Origin: Ephemerocybe angulata
Lineage: Eukaryota > Basidiomycota > Agaricomycetes > Agaricales > Psathyrellaceae
Direction of reading: 5' to 3'
Assembly (NCBI GenBank): GCA_013368325.1
Contig: JAACJK010000072.1
Span: 62,001-126,000, forward strand
DNA length: 64,000 nt
The notes under the pieces are model-generated. The model was not told where the DNA came from. It ran no database searches and saw nothing but the letters and a program-made list of their open reading frames with translations. The position numbers were made by a program, and so were the translations under genes. The first letter of the stretch is position 1, and every line of letters starts with the position of its first letter. Shown one piece after another: positions 11,137 to 22,864 of the stretch.

Positions 11137-11805
11137 GGATAATTCAATTTGGGAACCCCCCTTCCCCGGGGAACCCCAGGGTTCCTCAATAACTTATTGA
11201 GGAACCCTCTGCCGTCACCTCCGAAGATATCATGATGGCGGGAGATGGAGGCCCGAAATCTTGGGCGCGGCGGGGCGCTGATGTCCAGATGCGGAAAGGG
11301 CGCGCGGGAAACCACATTTACGCAAAGCTAGGAGGGCGTACACTGGAGGACTTGCCTATCTGAGCCATATTAGACGTCTCACACCCTCCCTCCCTCATAC
11401 CTCTCAGTATAAACCGCTCTTTTTTAGTGGTATACAGAAATAAGAGGCAATCTACATCTACTTAGATTAGATAATGAATCATGTTGGAGATTTACCACTC
11501 TGAGCATTATATCGTCGATGTGCATCTGTTGTCTGGGGCCAAGATGCATCTAGGTATGTCCTTGAAGGCTGAATATTTACATTTACGGATTTACGGGCTT
11601 CAAACGCTGCTGAGGGTGAAATCCGTGCCATGGCCGATTCCGCATCAAGAGCGCCTTCCCGCCCATCAGGCGCTGACCATCACCGCCCCGGACTAGCCAC
11701 GGCCGACTTAGACAAGCGTTGCCAAACAAAAATCCATCAATTGTGCTAAAACTTGCATCAAACGGGGGTTTTAGGGGGAAGGGGGGTTCCCAAATTGAAT
11801 TATCC
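11137..11805. mobile_element. Mutator-like miniature inverted-repeat element (669 bp)
   Basis: It has perfect 31-bp terminal inverted repeats (starting GGATAATTCAATTTGGGAAC at 11137, complement ending at 11805) and a perfect 9-bp direct repeat CTATTAAAT (11128-11136 and 11806-11814). A 9-bp duplication is the mark of the MULE superfamily. The inside is non-coding apart from a short ORF at 11481-11696 that I do not support. The element is inserted about 130 bp upstream of the start codon of family U copy 3, in its promoter region. The upstream GATGCC...GGCAGTTGGA sequence shared with copy 1 resumes directly after it. Confidence 0.88.
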
Positions 11806-11937
11806 CTATTAAATGATGCCGTGCCAGTGATGGCAGTTGGAACTTGAACACAAACGACCACCACGACAGAACCACAACGTTCTTTAGGAACGAAACCGCC
11901 CTGTACCCCTCCAAGCTTTAATTTCCTGTGAACAGAC

Positions 11938-12684
11938 ATGCCCTTGGGCGAGGATACAATCATCAAGCGTCACCACAAACAGAAATTCCTCGAGGTTTAC
12001 GGGCACCTCCCACGAGAGTTCTTACCCCACTCATTCACCAAACCTAAATCTGTAAAGCTCTACTACGTACTTGTCTATTCAATTGGCTAAACGATGAGTT
12101 TTCTAAAGGGAGAAAAATGGACTGTCCGCACGTGGCTTGTCCACTTCGAAACCCTCTTTCCTCGGGCTGAAATCCCTGAGAAACTAATCCTCAGGCCGGG
12201 CCTCCAGTTTCAACCGCCACGCTTCCTGTTCGGCTGGTCCATGGACGGTGTAACCCTCTTCGAAATGGCGGGTCGCCTCGGGTTCTCTTTCTTGAATCCC
12301 AAGACCGACGTCTCCCGGAGCGTAGTTCCATGGCTTAACATGACGCCCCTTCTCAACAAAATCTTGCGCAAAGAATTCGGAGAGATCATGGACTTGTTGG
12401 GCTGGGTCAACATTGCCCCCATCTGCGTTCCGAGTGGAGACCTTGTCTATTGCCTCGCACTAGCAGACTCCTTCTCGACAGGGAACGAGAAGCCGTCGGA
12501 TGAGCATATCGAAACTTTGCGCGCCTATTTCGGGATTGGGGAAGGCTCAACCATAGCCCTGGCCGATAACCAGCCACTCTGGTGGCTGGATTATGATTGC
12601 CGAGTTTGGCGCTACAAAGATTCCTCATGTTATAATGCAGAGAACCGACCGTGGATGAAGAAACCTCGACGTCGCATACAGTAG
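11938..12684 (+). CDS. Uncharacterised two-exon protein, family U copy 3 (229 aa)
   Basis: Exon 1 (11938-12051) and exon 2 (12109-12684) are joined by a 57-bp intron and give 229 residues, the same length as copy 1. Identity with copy 1 is very high in the C-terminal half (from IMDLLGW onward nearly every residue) and lower in the first exon (MPLGEDTIIKRHHKQKF against MSFREETTIKSHHTQKF). Third-position changes and conservative replacements suggest purifying selection rather than drift. It keeps the WWLDYD and KKPRRRIQ motifs. A MULE-like element sits just upstream, so its expression may differ from copy 1. Family and function are unknown. Confidence 0.75.
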
Positions 12685-13663
12685 TTTTCTCACAGTATAC
12701 TCGTATGAGGGTAGCGCATCGGAGAACCCGGCCTCTGTTTTTCCTTGTTCTTGTATCGATATGTGTCAACGTGTTGGCTCTTATTTATTACAGACTGTAA
12801 ACTTGGTCTCTGTGCGCGGAATCGAGGCTTGCGAAAATGCGATAGCTTTGGGATGTTAGTAGGGCTGTTGGCAATGACTATAAGCGCGCCAGGGAACCGA
12901 TCCCAGAAAGTTAGTGACTATAATAGCCTTTATAAGGTCAACTCTAAGTCAAAGCAAGCGCCGAATAGACGCAATAGTAGAATACATATAACAATAGGCA
13001 ATGAACTCCTATACAACACAATCTCCCAGAAACGTTGACGAGAAAGCCAACAACAACAACAGAGCCCACAAGGAGTACGAACAACAGCGACACATCACAC
13101 ACCATACAAACAAGAACGGCCTAACGCCATAGTCAACAACATTGATGGGGCGTACTGGGATAAACAGTGGATAAAAGAGCAGGAAAAGTCCACACAGAAA
13201 TCAATCAGGATGCGAATAATAGAACAAGGAGCACCAAGAGACCAGGGCAAAGAATCATAACCTGCACGACAGCAGGTACATACGGTACTTGGTAAGGAAT
13301 ACAAACTGAGAGAAAGGGAGCGAAGCGAAAAAGAAATGCGATGGCAAGAACCTCGGCGAGTCTGTCGAGGTTGAGAAAGAGTAACGTCATCAGGCCGAAC
13401 TGGATGAGCGATGGAAGCAACGTGCGCAGTCGCCTACGAGGTTTGGGGTGCGCAGGCGTCGGGTAAACGGGATGTGATGAGGGGTGTAAATGGTCGAACG
13501 TAGAGGGGGCGAGGTACAACCAGGCGGTAAACAGAAGGCAAAATTGGAGAATCATAAAACAAGGGCAAGAGAGCACTGGGGTGGGGTATATCGGGGGAGA
13601 GGGAAAGAGTCACAGTGCTGCTTTTGGTCGGCCAGAAGTTTGGCCAAAGGGAATCCGAGACTC
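12685..13663. other. Mostly gene-free interval with one hydrophobic minus-strand ORF
   Basis: 12685-13200 shows only repeat-poor AT-rich sequence and the 3' flank of copy 3. A minus-strand ORF (13576-13205) encodes a strongly hydrophobic peptide (GLMTLLFLNLDRLAEVLAIAFLFRFAPF...) that could be a small membrane protein. It equally could be 3' UTR of the MYND gene ending at 13664. I do not call it a gene. Confidence 0.35.
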
Positions 13664-15361
13664 TCAATTCCTCACACAAACCCTCTTGTGCTCCTCCCAA
13701 TCCATCCTTTGATGTTCCGGGGAGCAATACTTCACCAGCTTGCACTTACTGCACAACTGCCCATGGTTCACTTTCTTCGGCACAACATCCGCTTCTCCGA
13801 CCCGCTCCTCATCTTCCAAGCCCCCATCCTCACTGCTACAGCTCGTCGTGCTCTCTCCACTCGTCGACGCCCCACTGGACTCCGACGACGAAGCCTGGTC
13901 GCCCCGCCGAGGCCGATGCGCGTGGCGATACACGATCTCCACAAAGCACACGTCGCAATCGATCCAATTGCACATCTCTTTAGCTTTAACCTTCGGCACG
14001 CGACCCTTTACTAGCGTCCGACCACCTCCATCTCCCTCTTTCCCGCCCTTCTTCTTCCGACTAGGCACCCTAATTTGCAGCACGGGTGCGGTCTCCAGCC
14101 CTCGCCTGGGAAACCTGATCATTTCACAGTCATCCGTACAGCATGGATTCGGGCACCCAGTTGGATAATCATAGAATATCTCCTCGTCAGGCACATATGA
14201 GGGATGTGTGAAGAAGATTTGGGAGTATGATGTTGTTTGGTGCGAAAAGAGAACGAGGAAGCGGGGCCGTTTTTCGTGGAGGATAGCCCGGAGGGTCAGG
14301 TCGATTTGGGGGAAGCAGGGTGTGCGATGTTGCGAGAGGAGTTTGTGGCTCAGTCGCATGTCTGTGTTATGGAAGCAGCCAAACCGTATGTGATTCCGGA
14401 GGTTTTGTAGGCCAAAGTTGTCGGAGATTGGGTAATGGTTTAGGGAGGAGATTGAACGAATTGCAGTGGAGACGGATGGATCATGGATGGATGGATATGG
14501 TGATTTGGAAGTTGATAGACCGGCCGACGCGAGCGAAAGCCAGATGAATGAGACCACCAGAAAGCGACAGGGGTAGCGAGGTGCAGAATTATGGATCAGG
14601 GGTGCAAAACGAGGCGTGTAGAGACAAATTGAGACAACGGGCACGACTATCGAAGCATAGCGACGTACGTTCAGCCTGTATTCTTCGCTCCACGCTGGGC
14701 TTCAATGGTTGCCCGTAGCAATGCCGGCAGACGAGCTTGAAGTACTCGGTAGCATCGTCCATTTCCTGTCGCTTGAGGTCTGTTACGATGATGTATATCT
14801 CGTCGCATCCCGTGTCGTGCATGCCCCGGAGGAGCATGAGTTCTGGGAGCTGGTCAAGGCAGTATTAGCCGAGAGCGTTGAATGATTGGAATGATAAAGG
14901 GCGATGGAAACGAGGATAAGATCGAAAGAATGCCCGCCCCAGGCCGTCATCGGACCCAACAACGAAGGTGAAAGATAACGTACCATGGTAAATACGACAG
15001 GCAGCATCGAGAGTTTCCGCTCAGACATTGAATGGTGGTGATAGACATGTGTGGTCCATGTCCGATCCAGCGGTATCAACCTCCCCGTATCCACCGTCCT
15101 GCAAAACACGTTCTCCGGCACAAACTCTCCTTTATTCCACGCAATAATCTGCTTCATATGACTTGTAATTCGGTGATAGAGCTTGCGCTCGCGGACGTCC
15201 CTGAACCAGTCGTGGTATGCATCGTGGGCGTTGCTCCTGTGCTCGAGCCACTTTTCGATAAGCATATCGGTTGAGTCGTGGTCCAGCGTCGTCTTCACCA
15301 GCTCCGACATTTCCAGTGACGGAGGGTGGAATATGGAGTAATTGCGCTGCCGTTTAGGCAT
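13664..15361 (-). CDS. MYND-type zinc finger protein (about 418 aa)
   Basis: Three exons are inferred: 15361-14984, 14849-14669 and 14361-13664, all keeping frame. The second intron (307 bp) is long for this genome, so that junction is less certain. The C-terminus carries the zinc-binding pattern of a MYND finger (CSKCKLVKYCSPEHQRMDWEEHKRVC). The first pair (CNWIDCDVC) is separated from it by a ~75-residue Ser-rich insert. Upstream is a Cys-rich patch (GCPNPCCTDDC). The N-terminal region (MPKRQRNYSIFHPPSLEMSELVKT...) is a helical domain of unknown role. MYND fingers mediate protein-protein contacts. An in-frame ATG at 15496 is possible, but it would leave only 28 bp to the NAXE stop codon, so 15361 is preferred. 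Confidence 0.68.
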
Positions 15362-15524
15362 AACGGCGAGGAGATGGTGGTCGAGTGCAGGAATGGATGG
15401 AAAAGCGGTGCTGCCTCTGGCCTTTGTCTGCATGGCATCTAAACAAGTCCCCGAGACATTCACGAACACGCCGGCCCTAAACATCACGTCATGCAATATT
15501 GTATTTTTAGGGGCTATTCGACTG

Positions 15525-16626
15525 CTACATGGGCAGCTCGCCCGGTTTGTCCTCTGAATCTAGCTCTACAATCTGTTCGATACCAGGGTAGGGCGGCAGG
15601 CCCAGCTCGAACTTCTTCTCAAGGGATCTAAGCGCACAATCAGCACTGGAACCCCACAGTAGGATCCGAGATCAAAACGTACTTTGGCACGAATCGCCCA
15701 CCCAGGAAATGCCTTCCTGTGAAGTCTTTTACGCCCAGCTTGGGTGCCGTTAGGCTCAAGAGAACATTGGGGTTTAACCCTAGCCCCGCCTTGTTGCCCT
15801 CTTCAACGTCCCAACCGCTAGGGATGTCAACAGACACGATTGGCAAACGCGACTCCGCTAGCAATGGCAGGGCCTTGTCGAATGGTGCTCGAATGGGCGG
15901 CTTGAATGAGAAGCCAAATATCGCGTCCATGATGACATCCGTGGACTTGAGTGCGTTCTCCAGGTCGGAAACATCTGTTGTAGGTGGAAGAATAGGGATC
16001 TCCATGTTTTCGCACTGTTTTGCGAGGCGCTTGTGTGGTGGATGAGCACTTGGATAAGACATAAAAGGACGTGGAGCTACCTTGTATATGTCCTTGGATC
16101 CTGGCTGCAGGTAATATAAGTCTGGAATCCTCGGTGATCGAAGTCAAATGTACCTTTGGCATGTAAACCTGGGGTTTGTATCCGAACATGCCTAAACAAC
16201 CTACGTTCATAACAGCTCGCAAAGTGAGATTTATGAAGGCTTACCCAGATGACGAGCGGCGACGAGCCCATCTCCACCTGTAGTCGCTCAGTGCAATCCC
16301 AGCCCCGGGAGAAGTGGGGATAGCGCACCCTGATTTCCTGGTCCACAGCACACCAGAACTCGAGGATACCTGTCCTTCGGATACACAGTCGCAAGCGTTT
16401 GAGCGCAAGCAAGACCAGCCAGCTCCATCAGCTGTCCATTGATACATGGTCAGCCAATGGCATACTCTGGAACCCCGATGGTCTGTGTGTTTATACCTGG
16501 TCAATGCTAAACGCCCCTGCCGCACTCATAAGCTCCTCATCGATCTGCACCCTCGTTCAGCACCAGTTCTACAGTAAGCTGTATCTGACGGACCTGTTGT
16601 GCAAGCCTAGCTGAGAGATATCGCAT
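15525..16626 (-). CDS. NAXE: NAD(P)H-hydrate epimerase (YjeF N-terminal domain)
   Basis: The gene has several short exons from ATG 16626 to stop 15527. It begins [38 protein letters not shown], the standard NAXE opening. It continues with the nucleotide-binding motif [17 protein letters not shown] split over two introns. Then come [15 protein letters not shown] with the catalytic Asp region, [14 protein letters not shown], and [20 protein letters not shown]. The last exon reads [19 protein letters not shown]. Length is normal (about 240 aa). The enzyme interconverts R and S epimers of hydrated NAD(P)H so that the companion dehydratase can repair them; in fungi it is cytosolic or mitochondrial. 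No mitochondrial presequence is evident. It is divergent from the hydrolase at 16784. Confidence 0.93.
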
Positions 16627-16783
16627 TGACATGGTGGTGGTAGACAGAAATGAGCAGTTCAAAGTCCGCCTGGTGGCTGGAGCCTGTCGATTTAGGCGCT
16701 TGGATACGCCAAGACAATCGCGTCATAGACAAAAATAGGGGCAAGTCCAACCTAAATTGGGCTTTCTCCTATTCAGCTCCACC
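16627..16783. promoter_or_regulatory. Short bidirectional promoter between NAXE and the alpha/beta hydrolase
   Basis: Only 157 bp separate the two divergent start codons. No TATA box is obvious. Confidence 0.45.
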
Positions 16784-18073
16784 ATGTTGAAGGTATCGCT
16801 ACCTTATAAGCAGGTAGACGGGCTCGAGATATACTTTGACGCGTACTATCCGTCTTTCAATCTGAAAGATGATGAGAAAGTTGCGGAGTCAGGCGTTGAA
16901 GGTAGCGACACCCGACACCTCCCAGCTGTCGTCTTCTTCCATGGGGGAGGGCTGACAGTAGGAGACCGAGAAAGCTGGTTTCCTCAATGGATGCATAGTG
17001 AGTGAGATAACCCTCTTTTTGAGCTAGCACATACTGACATTTCGACGGCCACCAGAACGTTTCTCGGCTCTTGGCTACCTCTTCATCTCAGCAGACTATC
17101 GCCTTCTCATTCCAAGCACAGGGCACGACATTCTTGCCGATATCCAGGATCTCTGGGCTTTCATCACCCACCCCAAGCTCGAAATAGACTTTCCCTCCTC
17201 GGAGTCGTCCTTCATAAAGTGCCAAATCGAAAGAAACGCAATCGCCGTTGCTGGGGTGAGCGCGGGCGGATTGTGCGCCTACCTATGTGCGATGCACTGT
17301 ATCGAACCAAGACCCAATGCCATATTATCACTCTATGGAATGGGAGGGGATTTTATGGTCAGTCGTCCTTTCTCTTCTTTGTGCCAGGATCCCAAAAAAC
17401 CGAACCTTCACAGACACCTCACTACCTCACGCCAAAATCCAAACCCTTTTTCCAAGGCCGCGATCTCCTAGACCCACTAGATCCCACTCTCCGTCCATTT
17501 GTCAACTCCTCTGATACCCCGGGCGTATTCTCTTCTCTCCAAGTTATTACTGGGTCCCCACTTTCATACCACCCTCCCACACACGCGGTCCCGGGCTACC
17601 CGGCCAACCCACGTATGCTACTCGCACGGCTGTATCTCCAGCTCGGAACATGGCTAGACTACTACCTGGACGAGCACAATCCTAGCATAAGCGAGGCGCT
17701 TCACGCTATCTTATCCAACACTGAAGGCTCCGCCGACGAGTTGGATGACGGTTTAGCGAACAAATTGAAAAGTGTCATTCCCGCTCGCCATCTCAGCCTC
17801 TTCCCTCAGTACGCAGAGTCGTTGAAGGACTGGCCTCCGACCCTCCTCCTACACGGCACAGAAGATACAGCAGTGTCTATAAATGAGTCGAGGAATCTCT
17901 TTCGACTTCTGACCCCCGCACGCCGTACGGTGGACGTCGATAGGCTGATTGAAGTTCCTGGGGCGGAGCACTCATTTGACCTTGTACCTGACACCGAGGA
18001 GAAGTATGGCGAGCTCTTCGACGAGGTCGTTGGCTTCATCAATTTGGCCGTTTCACAGAAGCATGAGAGGTAA
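16784..18073 (+). CDS. Alpha/beta-hydrolase fold esterase/lipase-like protein (about 391 aa)
   Basis: Exons are 16784-16997, 17056-17357 and 17414-18073. The fold is recognised from the oxyanion motif VVFFHGGGLTVGD and the nucleophile elbow GVSAGG (GxSxG). The DYR motif ISADYRLLIPS, the acid region LLLHGTEDTAV and the catalytic His in PGAEHSFDLV complete it. These are the hallmarks of the hormone-sensitive-lipase/esterase-like group. There is no signal peptide, so it is probably intracellular. Substrate cannot be deduced. It ends 118 bp from the convergent MYND gene. Confidence 0.88.
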
Positions 18074-18191
18074 TTGAATTGCGCCACGCCTTTAGATAGT
18101 CGTGAGCTAAATCTGGCCACTTGAACACGTATGATAACGGTTAGAATACCTCCAACCTAACCTTCCCTTTCTTGTTCCCTTCTCCACTTCT

Positions 18192-19679
18192 TTATCTCCG
18201 TCCCGGCCCCTCCCCGTCCCCCAATTCTTGTCGCTTCTCCCTTGCGTGTTTCACAAAGGCATCTGTGAATTGATCCAATGAAACCTTGCCCTTCTTATAC
18301 TTCCGACTCCACTTCTTCATATAGTTCGTAAGTTCCTCCTCCGCCTTCTTGCCTGCATCCCCCTCCAGAAATGACGGTGGGACAGGAATCCCCATCATCC
18401 CAAGGTCCGGCTCTTCGGGGTAGTCGAGGTAAGCTCTTGATGCGACGACTTGGTCAAGGATTTTACTCGAGTCCATCGTCCATTGGTGCACCAAATACTT
18501 TTCGATGTCGCTGGAGGGTCGTCCAGCGACCCTCTCCATGAACTCGATCACGGCGCCCATCTCGCCTTCGTTGTAGAACTCGCGGCTATGGCGAACGGCT
18601 TCATGCAGCCGGGCATCCCTAAGCACGCTGAACCTCGCTTTCTCTCGATGCATTTCGGGAAGATGGCGATACTCCTTCCCCCGGAAGAATGCTGGGGCGG
18701 CCGACGTCGCTGCGGGAAGATCGCAGAATTTGTCGTAGGGCTGGGCGCGGACGATGAAAGGGTAAGCAAAGGTCAATAACCCGCAGTCGAGAGTGATCTC
18801 TTCTCCAGTCGTAGTCGTGAAGTAGATCCAATAGTGGTCGTCGGGATCCATGCCTTTCGTAAAGGTACCCGTGCCGCCTGCTGGGTCGACAGTGTAGTAG
18901 ACGAATCTGTTCTCCGCTGATACGTTCACGACTGAGCCTTTGGCGATGCCGAAGTCCGAGATAGGCGAGCCGCGATACTTGAGCCTCACTCGCCGTTGGG
19001 CCTTTCCGTCGTGTGCATCGGACGCTGGAACGTGGGTCGTGGAATAGACCTCGGCGAGGATGGAGAGCAATATCGCAAGCACAGACGGTAGGAGGGGGGT
19101 CTCCGAGAAGAAGCGCTTCACAAATTGGTTTCTGGTGTCGATCGATTCCGCAGTGGGCCACCATTCATGCGACTGCAGGGCATTGGGGGCCGTACGTTCC
19201 CCAAGAAGTACGAGGGTCGCGGATGACCCGTCCGGGAACGTGATGGCAGGCGTTCCGGGGTTGGGAGAGTTGATGATCTTGTGCGAAAGAGCAGGGCTGT
19301 GGGGGCAGACTGGGTGGGTGCGGTGAGTGAGCATCATGACCGCAATTAAGGGCATGAATGCCTCGAGCTCGACCCTGTCCGTTTTCCCTAGATAGCGGCT
19401 CGATGTCAGGATGCAGAAAGGCGGCATAAACCTCGATGCTCACCACAATGCCGTTTATGGTCCCTCCAGTCAGCCTTTTGGCACTCTGAGTCGCAGTATG
19501 CCACCTAGAGATATGCGTCCATTCATAGCCCCCTGACTCAAGATGATGATGCTTACCTCTGCACAGTTTGAGCACAGTTTGAGCTGCTTCTCGCTGAATT
19601 TTCCGCATTGGCTCGACCCACACTTCTTGAGATCCTCGCTACACTTAGGAAGATAGATAGTTCGCTGTCCACGAGTCAT
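18192..19679 (-). CDS. MYND-type zinc finger protein (459 aa)
   Basis: Exons 19679-19557, 19504-19444 and 19387-18192 give 460 codons including stop. The MYND finger is at the N-terminus and is spread over two exons: CGSSQCGKFSEKQLKLCSNC then VAYCDSECQKADWRDHKRHC. The full C-x4-C...C-x2-C...C-x3-C...H-x3-C ligand set is present. The long C-terminal region (EVYSTTHVPASD..., DDHYWIYFTTTTGEEITLDCG, FFRGKEYRHLPEMHREK) is a conserved-looking domain of unknown function. It is followed by a Lys-rich tail. It is a different protein from the MYND gene at 13664. Confidence 0.88.
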
Positions 19680-20436
19680 GTCGGTGGTAGTGGTTGCACT
19701 GAACAAGCTTGAATTTGGCTTGAATGTTGAAGTCCCCTCTTGACGTGTGCCGAGTCGGATCAATTGCTCATTATATGGGCTTCAGCCAAATCCTGCCAAA
19801 TATTATAATTCCCCTCACATGCATCGGCGGGAGCACAGTGCCCGGATACCTCTCTGAAGGGCGCCCTTGGCCATATATACGCAAGAACTACGATTCAAGA
19901 AGTTAGGCACGCTGGGCGCTTGATGAAAAGTGATGTCACCGTCGCGCATCCCTGATTGTTGCACTGGGCGCCTATAACATAAAGAGATGTCTATTATCGC
20001 GTTTATATCTAGATAAAGCGTCCCCTCCGACCTCGGATTGCAAATATCGAGGGCATCCCTTCGGTCATTTACCTTCGAGCGCGGCACTGGCGCTAGCGAA
20101 AGCCACCAACGTCTCTCAGCGTCATCATCAAATGGTATATCACTCTTCCCTCGAGGATACTTCAGGCAACCCAGTCACTGATTTAGCTCTGCGGAATGAA
20201 CATCCAGAATCGACCTTGCACCTTTGCCTACCTACTTCAAGTTCGCACTGGAGCAGAATAACGAACTCTTCGACGGCGGTATAGGATTTCTTCAGGCGGC
20301 TGTTAAATAACCATGACTGGCTCCAATGAAAGGGTCCTGCCTGGCATCAGGCGTGTATGGTACTGAAGTCGCTATCTCGACGTTTAACCATTGACTATTT
20401 ACAAGCCTTCTTCGCCACCCGCGCCATCAACCTGTC
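19680..20436. other. Gene-free interval left of CACTA element 2
   Basis: No ORF with coding character is seen. It contains GGGCGCTTG-like words near 19914 and 19966 (see the motif finding) and is otherwise unremarkable. Confidence 0.45.
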
Positions 20437-20680
20437 CACTATGAACCCAACCCCCGCTTTATTTAACCGGGGGATCAAACGAATATACCGTTGTCCAGTA
20501 ACGGTCTTCCCACTTCTGTGCAACGGTTCTGTGCCCGGTCCACGGAGTTTCCGTTTGTCTAGCCCCGTTGCTAACAAACGGGAGTATTGGCTCTTAAAAC
20601 GGAAGATCGTGGGTGGTGTCTTGGTGGTGTCCCCGTTTATCTTAACGGGACTTACCAATTTCTTTCATAGTATGTTTCGT
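20437..20680. repeat. Left terminal inverted repeat and AACGG subterminal array of element 2
   Basis: The TIR occupies about 20437-20473. Within the next ~210 bp there are about nine AACGG/CCGTT pentamers in both orientations, for example ccgttg near 20490, aacggtc and aacggttc near 20505-20525, ccccgttgctaacaaacggg near 20563-20582, and taacggg near 20644. Such subterminal arrays bind the transposase or its cofactor in plant CACTA elements. Confidence 0.7.
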
Positions 20681-20689
20681 TTGTGAATA

Positions 20690-21091
20690 CTGGGGTCGCC
20701 AATAATGATAAGTGGATTACACAGTTGTAATCAATGTGTATGTTATTGGTCATAAGCCTGGTCGATCCGTGGATTTGATAACATTGCAGAATCGGAAATC
20801 ACAGTGGAATGATACGGAGAATACATTTACATTGGGAAGCCAGGAGGCGGTGTATGGAATACATCGGGAATACAGGCGATGCTAAGCTACAATAGAACAT
20901 ACATAACATAACAATAAGAGTAGTACAGGAACAAGAGTGATACGAATCAGGCATTACAATACAACTGGCACTTACGGCCACCACAAAACGAGGAATAGAA
21001 CACATGTACAATCGAAGCTGCATGATGTCGACACAGATAAGCGATAGAACTCGGTTAGGATTGAAAGGGCTGCACTCACAGAAATCAGGTC
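20690..21091. other. Gene-free left flank inside element 2
   Basis: AT-rich sequence downstream of the minus-strand gene; no feature supported. Confidence 0.4.
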
Positions 21092-22573
21092 TTATACAAG
21101 TCGCGACTTGGAAGAGCTTCCAGGCTTCTCAGGATTAGAGAGGTCGATGTTATCTTCGGTCTCGTTCTCTGGGAAGAGTTCATCGGAAAGCTTTTTCGAG
21201 GTGCCACTCTTCTGCCAGGGGCGATATTGAGAGAGGGGGAAACTGGTTGCAACATCGAAGTCAGTGGGGCTCCCACTATCCTCCTCTTCATCGCTATCTT
21301 CGGTTTTGACCTGCGCACGGCGTTGCTTGGTGTTTATGATGCCCTGGGTGTTCGTGATGTTTGCGAGCGCTACTTTCCCTGAGAGACAGCCGGCAGTTGT
21401 TAACGAGCATTGCCTGGACTGAATACATCAGAAACAGACCTGTTTCCCTCTGTCCTCGCTTCCTCAGTACCGGACCATCTTCATCCTCGTCCTCGTCCTC
21501 ATCCTCGTCCTTGCTCTCTGAAAGTTCAGGCTCTGGACTGCGCTTGTTGAGCCTACGCTTTCGCTTCTTGGGTTTATCTACAACGATTATCAGTATAGCA
21601 CATAGGGAGTCACTGAATCTTACCATCGTCTTCGACACTGTCATCAGCCTCATCATCGCTATCGCCGGACTTGTCGTCCGCAGTGGGGATCGAATCCAGA
21701 ATCTGGGAAACTGCCTTCGCAGCTTTGTTATGGCCACGACGGACGTTTTGGAGGTAGCCTTTAAGTATGTCGAGCGTCGGCCAATTTCCTGGAAAGCGAT
21801 CGGTGGTCATGTACAGGTGCGCCTTGCGAATCTGAAAAATGAAGATTAACAAAAGTTTATGGCTGAGAGCGAGAGGAACACAGATTACTAGGCGTGTAAC
21901 CTTAGCTGTCTGCTCGGGATTGAGCTGCTTGTATGGTGTCGCCTTGTTAATTTTAGCAGTGGCAACCGCATCATGGACAGAATTCTGCAGGAGTCGATTA
22001 GCTAGGGCCCTAGGTATACATAGATGTAGCCACATACCACAATCGTGTTGTAGAGGATGTTGCCCTCAGGCGTATTAAGCTTCATCGCTCTCTGAAGGTT
22101 GTACCCGCGCGTGCCACCACGCCCAGCCTCACCCTTCGGTTTGAGAATTTCGACTATCTTTCCCTCCTCGCTGAGCTTTCCTAGTAATCGAAAGTGACTG
22201 TCAGACGAGAGAGAAGGCAGAAGAGCGTGGTCACTCACGCTCGTACTCAGCAATCCTGGCCCGGAGCCTCTCATTTTCTGCAGCCATGTCGTTAGATGGT
22301 GCTGGACTTCCAGAAGCGTCTTGTGAGTTTCCTGAATACATCTTGCGGGGACGCCCTTTGCCCTTTGCATCGGGCTTCTGCAGTTTGGGGTTGCGACCTG
22401 GGCGTGCTGTTGCAGATGATCCCGCCTTGTGCTTGGAACTCGATTTGGACTTCTATAGGTAGGATGAGGTGGAAGAATGATAAAATAAGACACTTTCATA
22501 CCGGTTTACCCTGGGCGAGGTCAAGCAACCTCTCCCTTTGGGACATTTGGCTCGAGCTCTTGGGCTTGGACAT
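21092..22573 (-). CDS. AT-hook, nuclear-type accessory protein of CACTA element 2 (about 380 aa)
   Basis: Seven exons splice in frame from ATG 22573 to TAA 21092-21094. Near the N-terminus a basic Ser/Lys region leads to GKGRPRKMY, a core AT-hook (GRPRK) predicted to bind AT-rich minor groove. A short leucine/charged helix (AAENERLRARIAEYE) follows. The central domain (KPKGEAGR...GYNLQRAMKL...YNTIVNSVHDAV..., AHLYMTTDRFPGNWPTLDIL) resembles a hypothetical family I have seen near basidiomycete transposases, though I cannot name it. The tail has an SV40-like nuclear signal (KPKKRKRRLNKR) and an Asp/Glu run (DEDEDEDEDEDED). It is divergent from the transposase, with 291 bp between start codons. 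Binding of the AACGG arrays is a testable guess. Confidence 0.72.
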
Positions 22574-22864
22574 GGGCGATGGATATGAGAACGGGCTAGG
22601 GATAATAAGAATTAATGGATGTGAATCCAAATGTAAAAGAGCGGGAATAAAAATGAGTGTGTGGGGTTGGGGAGAGAAGGGGCACGACAGAGATACAACA
22701 AGGAGCGAATAGAGGGTGCAGAGGGAATCGACTTAGACGATTGATGATGGCATTACTAAGCTAAGTTCCCACTACACAATCTACCAACTAAGCGTACTGA
22801 CCCTTCTCTGTTCAGACGTGCTTCCTCCCGCTCAGCTCTAATTGAATTATCTTTTCTCTTCTAC
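22574..22864. promoter_or_regulatory. Bidirectional promoter region of element 2
   Basis: This 291-bp interval separates divergent starts of the AT-hook gene and the transposase. No TATA box or repeat is obvious. Confidence 0.4.

Noticed and set aside
11481..11696. 71-aa ORF inside the MULE-like element
   Set aside because: Too short, no motif, and inside a non-autonomous element.
13205..13576. Hydrophobic 123-aa minus-strand ORF
   Set aside because: Could be a small membrane protein, but it overlaps the likely 3' UTR of the MYND gene and matches no family I know.
14362..14644. N-terminal extension of the 326-aa minus-strand ORF
   Set aside because: It lacks coding character and sits between a good donor (14668) and an in-phase acceptor (CACAG at 14362), so it is treated as intron.
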